Of a stretch of 64,000 nt of DNA, positions 37,848 to 49,570 are shown piece by piece; the stretch's first letter is position 1; each line of letters starts with the position of its first letter. Origin of the DNA: Armillaria gallica (taxonomy: Eukaryota > Basidiomycota > Agaricomycetes > Agaricales > Physalacriaceae); NCBI GenBank assembly GCA_037576215.1, contig JBANDB010000003.1, positions 2,356,001-2,420,000 on the forward strand, in the 5' to 3' direction. The notes below the pieces were generated by a model, which saw only the letters and a list, made by a program, of their open reading frames with translations, did no database searches and had not been told where the DNA came from. Position numbers and translations under genes: made by a program.

Positions 37848-38312
37848 ATGCCTCTTCCCTTCGACTTGTGTGCGCGCATGCAAAATGCATTTCGTGCGCG
37901 CCACCAAAACATTTCCGTCGAACATACCACACAAAATCTCGGAATCCTCACTGTCCTACTGCGTGCTGGATTCATCTCCAACCTGACAAGAGGCACTGTT
38001 GAAGCACCTTCGCCCACCCAATTCCATACCGTGCCCTTGCATCAGCGTCGAATATGGGCTGACCTCAAGTATCGCGATGACCGTCCTGTGCTGAACCACA
38101 TGGAACTCATCAGCAAACCCAGCAAAAGAATCGAGATGGATTTGTCGGAAATCAGGCTGATATGTTCTGGGAGGCGAGCCAAGACAGTGAAGCCTTTGGG
38201 AATGGGGGAGATTGCTGTAGTGAGGACCGAGAATCCAGAACACAAATGGCTCGAAGCACGGGAAGCACTGGTCATGAAGATGTCTGGTGAAGTCGTCTGT
38301 CGGGCTGGGTGA
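37848..38312 (+). CDS. MRPS8: Mitochondrial small-subunit ribosomal protein uS8m
   Basis: Structural protein of the mitoribosomal small subunit. Uninterrupted frame of 154 residues starting MPLPFDLCARMQNAFRARH. It carries the family blocks NLGILTVLLRAGFISNLTRG, RRIWADLKYRDDRPVL, ELISKPSKRI and, at the C-terminus, LGMGEIAVVRT...MSGEVVCRAG, corresponding to the GExxCxxx end of bacterial S8. The N-terminus starts directly with the S8 core, as in other fungal uS8m, without a separate long presequence. It is convergent with the adenylate-forming reductase. Confidence 0.93.
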   Translation: MPLPFDLCARMQNAFRARHQNISVEHTTQNLGILTVLLRAGFISNLTRGTVEAPSPTQFHTVPLHQRRIWADLKYRDDRPVLNHMELISKPSKRIEMDLSEIRLICSGRRAKTVKPLGMGEIAVVRTENPEHKWLEAREALVMKMSGEVVCRAG

Positions 38313-38500
38313 TGGGTGAGCGGTCACATCATTTGTTCAAATTGCTGCCTTTTCTCTAATATTTGATTTCCTTAGAAATAGACTCAACCTTCATATATCT
38401 AATTTTCTTTGCTTTGCACTACCCAAACCTGGCATTATGCTTTGCCGTCCAACTCAATTTGTGGGATTCTATGAAGATTATGGCTATTTGACTACGGCTT

Positions 38501-41500
38501 CTACGGCAAAAATCCGACTCTCGACCAATATTGTAGCCATGAAAGCACGTCCTCCGTCTGAATTGGCTTGGCGTTCCGGAGATGTGCGGACGCTCGTTTC
38601 GCCTCTGTACAGTCTAGCGTCGGAATGCCGATGGGTTCCTTCCCTTCTTCCTCACTTTGGATACCATTCTGGAATAATTGCAACAACTTCAGGGCGGGTA
38701 TGTCACCTGAAGAACTCTTGGGGTTTTCAGAAACAACTTCCAATGCACTGAGCCATTCCCGATAAGATTGAAGTGGAGCGCCGAGGTACTGCGCCATGGT
38801 CTCGAAAATCTCCCGAGTAGCGGTCGGTTTAGGGTGAACCAGATGTACAGTTAATGTCGGCGTCGACGCATTTCTCAATTCTGCAATGGCGCTGGCTGCA
38901 GTGTCGAGAGGAATCCACGTACTCATCTATGTGCAGATTCCATGAGTTATACGTTCAGCTTGGAAAGATATACTCACTCCTTTGAACTCGGGCAAGCACC
39001 CCAGAACTCTGCTAGACTTGACGATTGCGGGTATCCAGTCAGAAGTATTCCAAGAGCCATTGACACCACCCGCGATCTGACCTACGCGTACAACCAAAGG
39101 ACGCAGGGACATCTCTTTGGCTGCATAGTACAACATCTGCTCTCCTACCCATTTTGACTCAGAGTATCCTTGTCCTACAACGTCACTCGGGTCATCGATA
39201 GGCTGCTCCGAAATATCCTTCGCGGCGCCGGGTATGTCTACGAAAATCCAGTCAACTCTTTCGCAAATTCATTGATCTTTCTAAAAGATGGATTACTTCC
39301 GAGAACTCCGACCGAGCTTGTAAAGAGAAAATTGGGGGTCTTTGACTGCGGTGAAGACAAAGCAAGGTCAATCAATGCCCGCATGCCCTTCAAATTGCCT
39401 TCGAACGAGGATAATGGCAAATTGAAGTCCACCCGCCAAGCTGAACCCTCAAGGGAAAATTTTTAGGAATGCATCCTCGCTGAAGCGAAATGCCTACCGA
39501 TATGAATGATATGGGTCACACTATCACGAATCTGCTCGAAGATCAGCTTCCGCAGAGGACAAAATGAAAGTGTGGCGCACTTCTTCCTCTATCGACGTCT
39601 CAATTCCAAAGCCGGGCTCTGTCAAATCGGCTTCAATTAAAGCCACCTTTGACAGTGATGCGATAGCCGGATCATATCCTCGAGATTCCAGCGCTTTCTT
39701 TTGTCTTTCCATTAAGTTGCAACCGTCTTTTGCAGATCTGTTTATCGCGAAGATCTTGTGTACAGATCCGGAATACGCAAGTTTCGCAAGGGTCGCAGCC
39801 CCGAGTCCCCCAGTCGTTCCTGTAATGAGAATGACATCTCCGCGCGAAGGAAGGACGGGTGCTAGGGACCTGAATGAGGAGGAGGAGACAGCAAACAACA
39901 ATCGTGTGAGAAGCGACCCTAGAAAGCTGGTAGAAACGTACGGCTGGCGAGAGACGATAGCACGAGAAAACGACGACGCATAACGGTCAAGCATCGCCTG
40001 GATGTTCTCAAGCCTTGAAGATCGTATGTCACTTTTCTGGATATCAACGGAGTCCGTGATGAATTCAGCCAAAGCTGTGATTCGTGGATGGTCATAAATG
40101 AAGTTCGGGTTTATCAGCTTAACCTTCTCAGGTTGTGCTGTACGCAGAGCGCGAATGATCATGTTACGCATCCGTGCTGCTCGAAGGCTGAAAAATTGAA
40201 CCATGTCTTATTGGTGGAATTATTACTAGGGTTCCTGAGACATACCTATCACAACCATGCTCAAAAACATCGTCATCATCCTTTATGGGATGACTCAGGG
40301 TGTTGTTCATGACCGCTCTGATGAAAGAAAGTGATGCTGAGGGCGACCAGGACAGAGGAGGCTCAATGTCCACGTTGTCTTCTATGGTGTCGTAGAGCGC
40401 TTCGATTTCTGCTTGATATTCTTTGAGAACCACAGCCCGTCTAGGTAACCCCTTTACATTGAAAGAAAACGGTTTGGCAGGATCCGAAAAGATAATCATC
40501 TGAACTAGGTGAGCGACACACAAAACTCTGCACTAAGAACCTGCATACCTCTTTGAATAGCTGAGAGTGAGCCATAGCGAGCTCGTTCATTTTCTCAATA
40601 GTAGGCCTACAAAGTCACCTTCTTAGCAATCATAAATCAAGGAAAGAATATTGGAATGCTAACCAGATGAGTGACCTATATTTTATAACCGAGGCCTGAT
40701 CTCTCGGATCGAAGACAAACTGCGGCTTGAGCTCGACAAGAAGACCGTTCTGAAATTTTCCGTGGCCAAAATAAAGACCAGCCTTTACATGGGGATCTTG
40801 AGCAAGGATAGATTCTATAACATCATTCAAAGATATATAGCTGGTAGAAACGAGCAGACCGACCCAAGAGACCTGGATTCGTCTACTTGCAATGTAAACT
40901 CATTGCCAGACAAAGAGAACGGAAAGGAGGACGTACCTTCTCTCCGCTTGATAGTACTGTTTGATCATCCTTACGACCAACCAGTCTCCACAGACCCGGA
41001 AGGCTCGGATGAGGAAGGAAGAGGTCGTTGGTTGCGTACGCGTCTCTGCCTTTGTGTTTCGTGTTTATAATAGAGAGCTCCGTATGGAAGTTGGCCTGGA
41101 AGAAATGCAAGTTCAGATCTAGGGCGGACAGAAGGTGACCACAGTGCGTACTATCGCTATGCCTTCATAAGTCCCGTCACCTTCTGGCACTAGCTCCAGC
41201 GAGAAAGCGGGATTGATCATCGTGTATTGCCAATCTTTTCCGAGAGTGGCTAGTGTGGCGGTATTAGACTTGGATACACTACGGTCAAAAGACAATCGTA
41301 CCAGTGAAGAATTTTGAGAGAACTCCAGCTTCAGTGCTTTTGAACTCGTTGTCAAAATTCCATATCCATCAGAGAGAAGACAGCTTACATTCCATATATA
41401 AGGAGGAGCTTACACCCTTCGCCTGTCAGATAGTTTCCTACCGATGGGTTGAGTGGTGCACCTCCCCAAACCTACGGAATGTAGTTCATTTTTCATGGTG

Positions 41501-42756
41501 CTATTCACAAAACCAGAGGTCGGTTACTGACGATGCCTTTCAGAGTCTTCAGGTGAGCAACTTTGAGTGGATCTCGACTCCATTCCTAAGAAATACGTCA
41601 GAATCTATGTGAAAGCAACTGTACGGACTCACTTCCAAGAATATCGGCGGTACAAAGCCGTATGCTGCATGCGTCGCCACAAAGCCGTCGAAAACGGTGT
41701 CGAATGACGGGATTACGGCAGGAGAACTTGGGGGGAATACAGCCAGGATCATACCAGTTGTAGACTGCGTGGAATGATTAGGTACGAAATGACAACAATA
41801 GCAGCCTTTACTCACAAGCCAGTTGATAAAATTTATACCGGCGCTATGATACATAGCTAAACAGTGGCATGAGAATTTCTCTCCGCACAAGTTATAGTCA
41901 CCGAACCCTTTGTCAAGAAGTAAGGATTAGATAGCGCAATACCATTTTCATGACGTTCACTTACACGGTGCCATGGAAGCTTGCGAGCAGACCTTATCGT
42001 TCCAGACGCTAGGTTTCGGGAAAGAAGTTGAGCCTAGGATAGGCCTAGGTCATCTACCAGCTGCGCAAGAAGGAGAGACAGACCTTACCTGATGAGTGAG
42101 CGACTACCGTTCTGGCATTCATATCGCGGTCACGAGGTGGCAATCGGTTGAACGATCCAGCTTTGATGTAGAGGTCCTCATAGGACGGCATAGAAGCAAT
42201 CACAGGAATATGACCACCTTCAAGAAGTTTGAAGGTGTCCTTCGCAAGCTCTAACAGAGAGGCATCCGCACTGATGAACAGGTGCGTCGGTTTCGTTGTC
42301 CTCAAGAGATGGGCAAGCGCGGCCGGCGAATTACGCGGCGACAAAGCCAAGAAAGGGATACCAGCGCGGAACATACCAAGGAACGTCGTAAAAAATGTTA
42401 TAGTATCTAGTCACAGTTCTAGAGCAGTTTGAAACGCAGGGAGATTATTCGAACTTACCGCTAGCGGCTAGCACGGCTACCAATGGCCGTACGGCGCGGT
42501 CCTGCTGCAGGTCAAAGTCAGCAGCGTTTGCTATCAGCCATCCAGCTCTGTGGGCGGCTGGGATCACTTTAGAATATGGAACAAAGGTGATTCCACTGCC
42601 TTCTGGATTGCCGTATGCGAAGACTGCATGGTTTGAGTTGTTATCATAATGAAAATCATAGATCTCTGGAACAGTCAACGAGCCATCGAGAGGGGGAACG
42701 GTCCAGCCATCGATACAGTGGAGGGTCTTGTTCGGAGGTGGGAGAAGGAAGGCCAT
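38501..42756 (-). CDS. Adenylate-forming reductase (A-T-R, NRPS-like)
   Basis: Three-domain enzyme that adenylates a carboxylic acid, loads it on a carrier and reduces it to the aldehyde with NADPH. First exons 42756-42459, 42406-42089 and onward are phase-checked; many later exons, not all junctions resolved. A domain: VAHSSGSTSFPKP (A3 core), LWRLVGRKDDQTVLSSGEK. Carrier domain at about 40240-40060: the spliced motif GCDSLRAARMRN carries the phosphopantetheine Ser. R domain: ILITGTTGGLGAATLAKLAY (NADPH loop) and GYSESKWVGEQ (Tyr/Lys pair) to the C-terminal WSRVGFLP. Such basidiomycete reductases differ from Lys2; some reduce aryl or amino acids in secondary metabolism. The start at MAFLLPPP (42756) is preferred over 42813. 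Confidence 0.9.
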
Positions 42757-43382
42757 GCCAAGCTGAAGACAAAGATGCAAGTCTGCCGTTATATATGAAT
42801 CTTCGACGCCCACTGTGATTGTTTATAGCTCTAAATTTCATCACCTTGAACTCAAATACCGGGAGCGAACGGTAAGTTGGAGTTAGAAGAATGCGATGGG
42901 GATATTGCAAGTACCAAACCTTCGGTTACCAATCAGATAGCTGTGAATCAAAATTTGAGCCGGTCCTCGCGTTCATTGTAACACGATTCACTGCGGATTG
43001 CGTCAAATGAAGTAGATCAACTGGTTCAAGAAAAGTCTCTGCGGCCTATAACAGTACTAGCTGTTATGAGTAGGCACCGCCGGATATCGATGTCGGAGAA
43101 GAACGTTTATTACGTAGTGGGTTCGACTTCGATATTTTTTAATCTCGCCGGCTAAACCATACTCAATATATGACGCTCACAAGTAAACAGTCGACTTACG
43201 ACCCAGTTTTGCGGTTGTCAGAACATGTAGTTGCACGCACTAGCGGATCAAGCGCTCAGTATCAATTAGCATCGGAATTGTGGCACCGACACAAGCACTC
43301 AGTGTTCACATGCACAAAGTAGTGATCCTTCCAAATCCGACATCAAAAGACTTTGGTTGAATGAAATAAGACAATAGATAGA

Positions 43383-44034
43383 CTATACTCTGACTCCGAT
43401 ATAGACCAGGAACTGGTTGACAAGGGCTTGCGGGTTATCAAGTACAATAGGAACACCCAGCTGGACCAGACACTGATTGGCTTGTTGACCTAATTGAAGT
43501 AAGTTTATATGTCCTTAGCATGCGCGAGGACATGCCTGTAATGCACAAAGCCTCCTCTTTGGTTATCGGAAGATGTCCGGGGGGGCCTCCAACATGACCG
43601 TCAGGATACAATAGAGGGGTATCAGGGCTCGCAATGCCATTGGCGATTTGAAGCGGAAAAAGCCTCGTCCTAAATCAAATCGTACATTTGAGTATGCTGG
43701 ATGAAGTTATATCTCACGTTTCTTGCATTTCGACTAAGCTTGTTATTGTTTCATTTATGCCGGCCGTTATGGTCGCAGAGTAGAAATTGAGAGCATCCAC
43801 GAGGGCGTTAATAGACGAGTTCGTGTCCTTGAACACATCAGTAACTCGGTAGATAAGTTGGAAAGGGGTCAGACACACCGCCTCGGTTACCACTAATTGG
43901 TCTGGTCCTATGTGATAAGCTTCAAGTAGTGCATTCAATACTCTCAAGCAGGCATCTCTATCGTTACGGTCATAATTCTCGTCCTCGGCGACAAGGATGG
44001 GCAGAGATATGGGATGAAGGTTGGGGGCAGCCAT
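43383..44034 (-). CDS. Conserved basidiomycete protein, function unknown
   Basis: Exons 44034-43718, 43669-43536, 43489-43383; phase-checked, 185 residues. The segment LPITKEEALCITGQQANQCL followed by VQLGVPIVLDNPQALVNQFL and YIGVR resembles the tail of many small Agaricomycete proteins (LPKTKxELFxLTGxQ...LxxHIGI), a family of unknown role. Intron 43490-43535 appears to use a GC donor (GCATGT). Upstream exons cannot be excluded. No signal peptide or membrane segment. Confidence 0.65.
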
Positions 44035-44479
44035 AGTGGTAGCAGTCGAAGGATAGTTGGGTTGAGATCATTCAAGTTATAAACAAAGGCAGAGAATAAT
44101 GTCTGTGGCGCGTGCAACTCAGTATCAGAAACTCCGGTGAAACATATATCATTGTCGTACCAAGGAGGCGCCCAGGTGTTGACGTTGTGAGGATATCCGA
44201 TCGGTGTCTTTGGCAATGGGTATCAGGTTTTGTTCAAACTATACTACAGGAGTCGAAGGGTGGAATCATTTCTAAACACTACCGTGACACCCCACCAGCT
44301 CGCAGGTGTATTGGTCAATCGATGCGAAGTCGACGCAAGCAAAACCCTCGAACTTTTTGTTGTCGAATAGTAAGGGTACCCTCCGAAATGAGGGTGATAG
44401 TGAAGCTGCAAATTCCCGAGTCAGATTAGATTCTCAAAGGGTATGGCAGAATACACAGCTCACAGTCGGTCAGAGTTTA
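44035..44479. other. Intergenic, nothing supported
   Basis: Only short frames; none forms a spliceable chain with its neighbours. Confidence 0.4.
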
Positions 44480-45433
44480 TTAGAGAGAATCATCCCGATC
44501 CCCACCCATGATTCTCTCCGTCTTGGCATCAACTAAAAGGACCGTAGCGACAACGTTCCTCTTATCCTCAGCGAGAACGGCCAATATATCATTCTTGCGA
44601 AGACGCGGCCCCCATATGCTCTCGGAATAAACATCCACCAAGCGTACACATTCAAGCACACTTGAACCAAGCGAAAGATAAGCCGCCACTGTGTCGGCCG
44701 GAAGAAAGGTGGCTTGGCCTAGGTAAAAAGTCCGCAAAGAGGGTATGTCCGGAAAGACAAGAGGTTCTGAATAGAAGAAAGTGATGTTCGTTAATTTGAG
44801 GTAGAGCAGGTTGGTATACGTCGATAACGCTCTGAAGAGGTGTGATACAGCTTTAGGAACGATCTGTATCCGTCGGATAAGCCGCCAGAATACTATACAC
44901 AGATGAACGTACAGCAGTAGAGAAATGATGAGGCGGATCAGGACCCGTCCAAACAAATTTCGTAGGGCTAGAAGATGAGTTTGTAAGACGAGGCACAGCA
45001 ACAAGCAAAGAACATACTTTGCCTTGCTTAAGGCTACATATACCATATGCAGATTCTCATCGCGCATGTGGGAGTGTAATATCAAATGCAACCCATTGAG
45101 CATCACGCGCCCATGGGTGTCCTTCCGACAAGCAGCATCGAGAGATATCTGCGTAAACACTGAGTTCAGAGAAGGGAATACAGATTCCGACGCGCCGCCC
45201 GCGATATCGAGAGTGAGAGTTAGAGGAGCACAAGCAAGCGATGATGTACGGAGACAGCTTATAAATCGGTGCAGCTGGAGAGAGGAGCGAAAGCAGAGAT
45301 TTTGGTGAAGTATTTGGAGTCCAATATCTCTGAAGAGCGACTGAGCGCACAGAATATCTGCGGGAATAGGGTGAACGGCAAGTGCGTAAGTAAGGATTTC
45401 AGTGAGAACTTCAACGGGAAGGGAGATGGCCAT
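44480..45433 (-). CDS. F-box-like protein
   Basis: Exons 45433-45018, 44967-44913, 44863-44480; phase-checked, 284 residues. It starts MAISLPVEVLTEILTYALAV, the N-terminal F-box-like helix pair used by a common Agaricomycete family (LPxELLxxIL...P.DxL). The joined second exon reads TKFVWTGPDPPHHFSTA, also a family hallmark. The rest is leucine-rich with LRR-like spacing (SLRTFYLGQATFLPADTV). Likely role: substrate adaptor of an SCF ubiquitin ligase, by family. The frame is open for 80 more codons upstream of this ATG, but that part lacks similarity and looks non-coding. Confidence 0.75.
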   Translation of the reverse strand: MAISLPVEVLTEILTYALAVHPIPADILCAQSLFRDIGLQILHQNLCFRSSLQLHRFISCLRTSSLACAPLTLTLDIAGGASESVFPSLNSVFTQISLDAACRKDTHGRVMLNGLHLILHSHMRDENLHMVYVALSKAKYVLCLLLCLVLQTHLLALRNLFGRVLIRLIISLLLYVHLCIVFWRLIRRIQIVPKAVSHLFRALSTYTNLLYLKLTNITFFYSEPLVFPDIPSLRTFYLGQATFLPADTVAAYLSLGSSVLECVRLVDVYSESIWGPRLRKNDILAVLAEDKRNVVATVLLVDAKTERIMGGDRDDSL

Positions 45434-46034
45434 GATAATATATGGCAAGTCTCTATCGGCGCTTCGGCCTGTTAATCCGAAGGGGAAAAATTGGATATAA
45501 AAAAACCTTGGATGTGCCTCTAATACTATACTACTGAACGAGGAGATCGGAAACAGATAACAGTTGGGTATCACGGGCGATTGCGATGAACATAAAATAT
45601 GCAATGAGGATAGACTACCTATGAAAGATAAGGAATAATAAAAAAAGGCGCAGCTCGTGTGATGGTGCCGCAAGTCTGATCAGAAAATCTGGGGAATTAG
45701 AGGTCTGGACATGACGGTCTACACGGTAAAACGGCGAGACATTCGTCTGGAAATCTGTCATAGAGTCCAAAAGAAGTGGATACTTTGTAAATGCTTGGTG
45801 GTTGTGGTGGACCTGCAGGGGGACTTCTTCAATGTCACATAAAGTCGGCGCTTTCTCTGGATGGAGATCCACAATTGAGTTGGCCGTGCAGGGATGGTAA
45901 ACTCCTGATATAATTCGGACCGTACTACACACGTCCACGTCGTAATATATCGGAAGCGAGCCGCTACTTATGTACAGTATAAGCATATAGTCAAGTTCGG
46001 TAGGTAATAAAGAACATACTTTGTCTCGTAAATG
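45434..46034. other. Intergenic, one uncertain frame
   Basis: A 123-codon minus-strand frame (45615-45986) has no recognisable motif or good splice partners and is left unassigned. Confidence 0.4.
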
Positions 46035-46537
46035 TCAGAGTGGTGGCATCCGCCTGACGACCTTACCTTCATTCCGTGCATGCACCTTGAGCTTTTCCAG
46101 AATTGCAGAATTGGCCCAACGCTCGGGTGGACTCCTGTTCTCTGTAGCCCAGTAATATATATCCCAGTCTGGTTCATCCAGCATCTGCAGACCAGTCAAT
46201 CAAGGTCGCTAAGCCAACAAGTAAAACATACCTTGTCGTACTCTTTCAGCTCCGCCTCTGTCATTGCAGCAAGGTGGTCTCTAGCAAAGGTACTCAACAA
46301 AAGGTCGCTTTCGAGGGTCCCTCGCTTGCGTGACTGATAGACCAAACGGGCGCGAAGAGTGTCAATAGATTCATTTAAGCGTGGCATGGGTGTCGGGGCA
46401 GGCAGGTCGGCAGGAGTGGTCGTCGATGCGAGATGCTCTGGAGTGTGCGGCAACGGCCACGGGTCTGCTTGACGACGCGCTGTCATTGAGAAAAGGCGAG
46501 AGGTTGCCGCTCTGGAGGCAAGGCATCTGGCGAACAT
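46035..46537 (-). CDS. SDH5: Succinate dehydrogenase assembly factor 2, mitochondrial
   Basis: Needed for covalent FAD attachment to the Sdh1 flavoprotein in the mitochondrial matrix. Exons 46537-46232 and 46184-46035; phase-checked, 151 residues. The N-terminus [16 protein letters not shown] is a typical mitochondrial targeting sequence. The SDHAF2 core [40 protein letters not shown] and YYWATENR, and the invariant C-terminus [15 protein letters not shown], are intact. The frame is open upstream of the chosen ATG to 46606, but MFARC begins the recognisable presequence. Confidence 0.95.
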
Positions 46538-46812
46538 GATGGTAAAAGACTGAAGACCGTTCGCGTGATCCCGACCATCTTCTCTTCCAACCACCACCAT
46601 CTCCACTCAACAGCCCCGGCTAGATATCGTCTTTCGTCTCCATTTTGCCCGTATTTCTCTTTGGCAAATTACAGCGAAGGATCTTTTTGTGCGTTTCCTT
46701 GTTGGTTTTGACAGCGACCTCAACTCAAAACCGACCGTCGTTCGCAGTGCCCACCCCATACTGAACTGATATCAACCAACCTCACCTCTGAACTTATTTT
46801 CAATTCATAGCC

Positions 46813-48347
46813 ATGTCGCAAGCATCAAGTGCTGTAGCAGCCTCGTGAGTGGCCTTTTTTAAAAAACCCATGTTGGTGCAAAAAAAAAAGTGCTGACTGC
46901 CGCTCTTTTTTCCCTTTCAGCTCATCCAACAACAATGAATCGTGGAAAAGCGGTCTCCGCCCACCACCAAAAGACGTACGCCCTCAAACTGAAGATGTCA
47001 CCGCTACAAAGGGCCTCGAATTTGAAGACATGTTCCTTCGTCGAGAACTCCTCATGGGCATTTTTGAAACCGGTTTCGAGAAGCCCTCACCCATCCAAGA
47101 GGAAGCTATTCCCATCGCTCTCACCAAACGTGACGTCCTTGCTCGGGCAAAGAACGGCACGGGCAAAACGGCCGCTTTTGTTATTCCCTCACTACAACAA
47201 GTCGATATTCTTAAGCCCAAGATCCAAGCCCTACTTCTTGTCCCGACACGAGAGCTAGCGCTGCAGACTTCGCAGGTGTGCAAACACCTGGGCAAACACA
47301 TGGGTGTGAACGTGATGGTGACTACGGGAGGAACCACATTGAAGGACGATATCATGCGATTATCTGAGGCCGTACACGTTCTCGTTGGTACCCCCGGCCG
47401 TATCTTGGATCTTGCGGGAAAGAACGTGGCGGACTTGAGCGAATGTCCTGTCTTTGTGATGGACGAAGCTGATAAGCTACTTTCGCCTGAGTTCTCGCCC
47501 GTTATGGAGCAGTTGTTGTCGTACCTGCCTGAAGAACGTCAAGTCATGCTGTTTAGCGCAACTTTCCCAATGATTGTGAAGGATTTCAAGGTGTGTCTTG
47601 CCGCCGGCGCCGGCTGTGTCTTTGTAGCTGAATGCGTTTTTCAGGACAAACACATGCGAACCCCCTACGAGATTAACCTCATGGACGAACTCACTCTTCG
47701 TGGTGTCACGCAGTACTATGCCTATGTCGAGGAGCGACAGAAGGTTCATTGCTTGAACACCCTCTTCTCCAAGGTGTGTCGCAAGTAGCTGATAGCCGTG
47801 ATACCAGCTGACGCTGTCTTAGCTCCAAATCAATCAGTCGATTATCTTTTGCAACTCCACTAACCGCGTCGAACTGCTCGCGAAGAAAGTCACTGACTTA
47901 GGCTACTCCTGCTTCTACTCGCATGCCAAAATGCTCCAGTCACATCGTAACCGTGTCTTCCATGACTTCCGCAATGGAGTCTGCCGCAACCTAGTCTGTT
48001 CTGACCTCCTTACGCGCGGTATCGACATTCAAGCCGTCAACGTCGTCATCAACTTCGATTTTCCCAAAAACTCCGAGACGTACCTCCACCGTATTGGTCG
48101 TTCTGGGCGATTTGGACATTTGGGTCTGGCCATTAATTTGGTGACCTATGAGGATCGGTTCAACTTGTATAGGATCGAGCAGGAACTGGGCACTGAGATC
48201 CAACCCATCCCGCAGACTATTGACAGAGGACTGTATGTTGCACCGGCTGCTGCTGAGGAGAACAACAAGCAGCAGACGAAGCAGAATGGTACAGCCGTTG
48301 CACAAACCCAGCAGCAGACGAGGCCGGTATATCAGGGTGGGCGATGA
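46813..48347 (+). CDS. DHH1: DEAD-box ATP-dependent RNA helicase Dhh1/DDX6
   Basis: Cytoplasmic P-body helicase promoting mRNA decapping and translational repression. Exons 46813-46844, 46921-47590, 47645-47773, 47823-48347; phase-checked, 451 residues. Contains the Q motif GFEKPSPIQ, Walker [31 protein letters not shown] in [13 protein letters not shown] in LFSATFP, and the C-lobe SDLLTRGID and [10 protein letters not shown]. The peptide [20 protein letters not shown] is diagnostic for the Dhh1 group. The C-terminal tail is Gln/Ala-rich, ending TRPVYQGGR. The first intron is preceded by an 11-codon exon. Confidence 0.97.
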
Positions 48348-48842
48348 GAGCGTTCAGAGGTGGGGACGGAGGTTGTAGAGAGGGGGAGATGCCCAACCAA
48401 TCATTCAGCTCAAATACTGCATCATTTTCGCGGCCGCAAGTACGTTCCTTTGTGATATATTATCGACCAAACCGAGTCGGATAACCCATTCCCATTCATT
48501 ATTGCCACATTCCGTCTTGCCTCTGCTTTCGGCTTCTGTATATTATTCCCTTACTGTGGCTCGCTCGTATACTCACCTCAGTTTCATCGGCCTCTCAATG
48601 ATCTATACGTTACTACCCACGACAGCTATTATCTCGTACTTTTGTGGTCGCCGGTCTTGTTGCATGTTTAGTTGGATGATTTGGTTGGGTTGTAGGTGTT
48701 TGTGGGGGAGGGGGGGAGATGATCCATTTTTACTGTAGTTTCTGGGAACTTGTGCGATGTTCAATACGAAACTGGCGTCATCTCAAACATTGGCTGAATT
48801 GAGGACATATACACTATTGTACAACTTCTCGAGGTATATGTT
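48348..48842. other. Intergenic (3' ends of two convergent genes)
   Basis: Pyrimidine- then G-rich sequence, with a G-run at about 48703-48717. It holds the 3' UTRs of DHH1 and the KPWE protein; no further gene. Confidence 0.5.
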
Positions 48843-49424
48843 TCAATGCTCCATGATGTCGGAGGGTTCATCATTGGTCTCCCATGGTTTCCGTCGGGTT
48901 GATACCGCAGATTGACTGGGAGGAGAGCTCTGAAAGTTCACGTCAACATTTCTGTCGGACTGGGAGGCAAATACGCACGTTCAGCTCCCCGGAGATGGTC
49001 TTGTTATTGGGTATCTCGTCCAATTTCCCGGCCTCTATGAGTTCTTGGAGCTGTGCAAATGTGAGGACCTTGGGCTCTTCCGAGTCGATCGCAGCGGGAC
49101 TCGAAGACGGCGCCGACTCGGATACCGAGGTGGACTGTTGACGATATGCTAGGACATCGGCTACAGTAATAGAGCTGCCTGTTAACCTTATTCCAGGTCA
49201 GGCTATTGTTATGGATTATCGGTAGTGAATATGTTATACCGATTGAAGTAGAATACTCGGGTATTCAGCAAGACGGCGTTAGAAGGATTGGTGGCGAGAA
49301 TGCCAGCTAAGCCTTGCTTGTGAATGGTTAGTCGCGCGTTTCACAGACATGACTGGCGCACCTGGTAGGCCTCGTCGCTCTCAAAGGGATATTCAAGGAA
49401 CTGCTGCAGAATCGCAGGATCCAT
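48843..49424 (-). CDS. PEX39-like KPWE-motif protein
   Basis: Exons 49424-49362, 49316-49240, 49186-48979, 48929-48843; phase-checked, 144 residues. It begins MDPAILQQFLEYPFESDEAY, has RVFYFNRLTGSSITVADVLA in the middle, LTFAQLQELIEAGKLDEIPN, and near the C-terminus SAVSTRRKPWETND. A short protein ending in a (K/R)PWE box after an IPN-rich helix corresponds to the fungal DUF5572/YJR012C-type proteins described as PEX39, a helper of Pex7-dependent (PTS2) peroxisomal import. This rests on motif recognition. The acceptor at 49187 (GGAATAAG) is the only one that keeps phase; an AACAG and a TGTAG downstream do not. Confidence 0.72.
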
Positions 49425-49570
49425 GGTGGCAGGAAACCAGAGGGGATTATTATTTACTTATTTATTTTAAGTTACGGACCGGGATCACCGGGCCCTGATT
49501 TGTCTCTGTTTCGGGCCCGGCCTGGCTTCATCCTTGTACTTCTCCGTCTTGGCGATTCTCTGCTACTGTG

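Noticed and set aside
44480..45673. Reading the 397-codon frame as one uninterrupted membrane protein
   Set aside because: The hydrophobic middle is two short introns read through; splicing gives an F-box-like protein with family motifs in phase.
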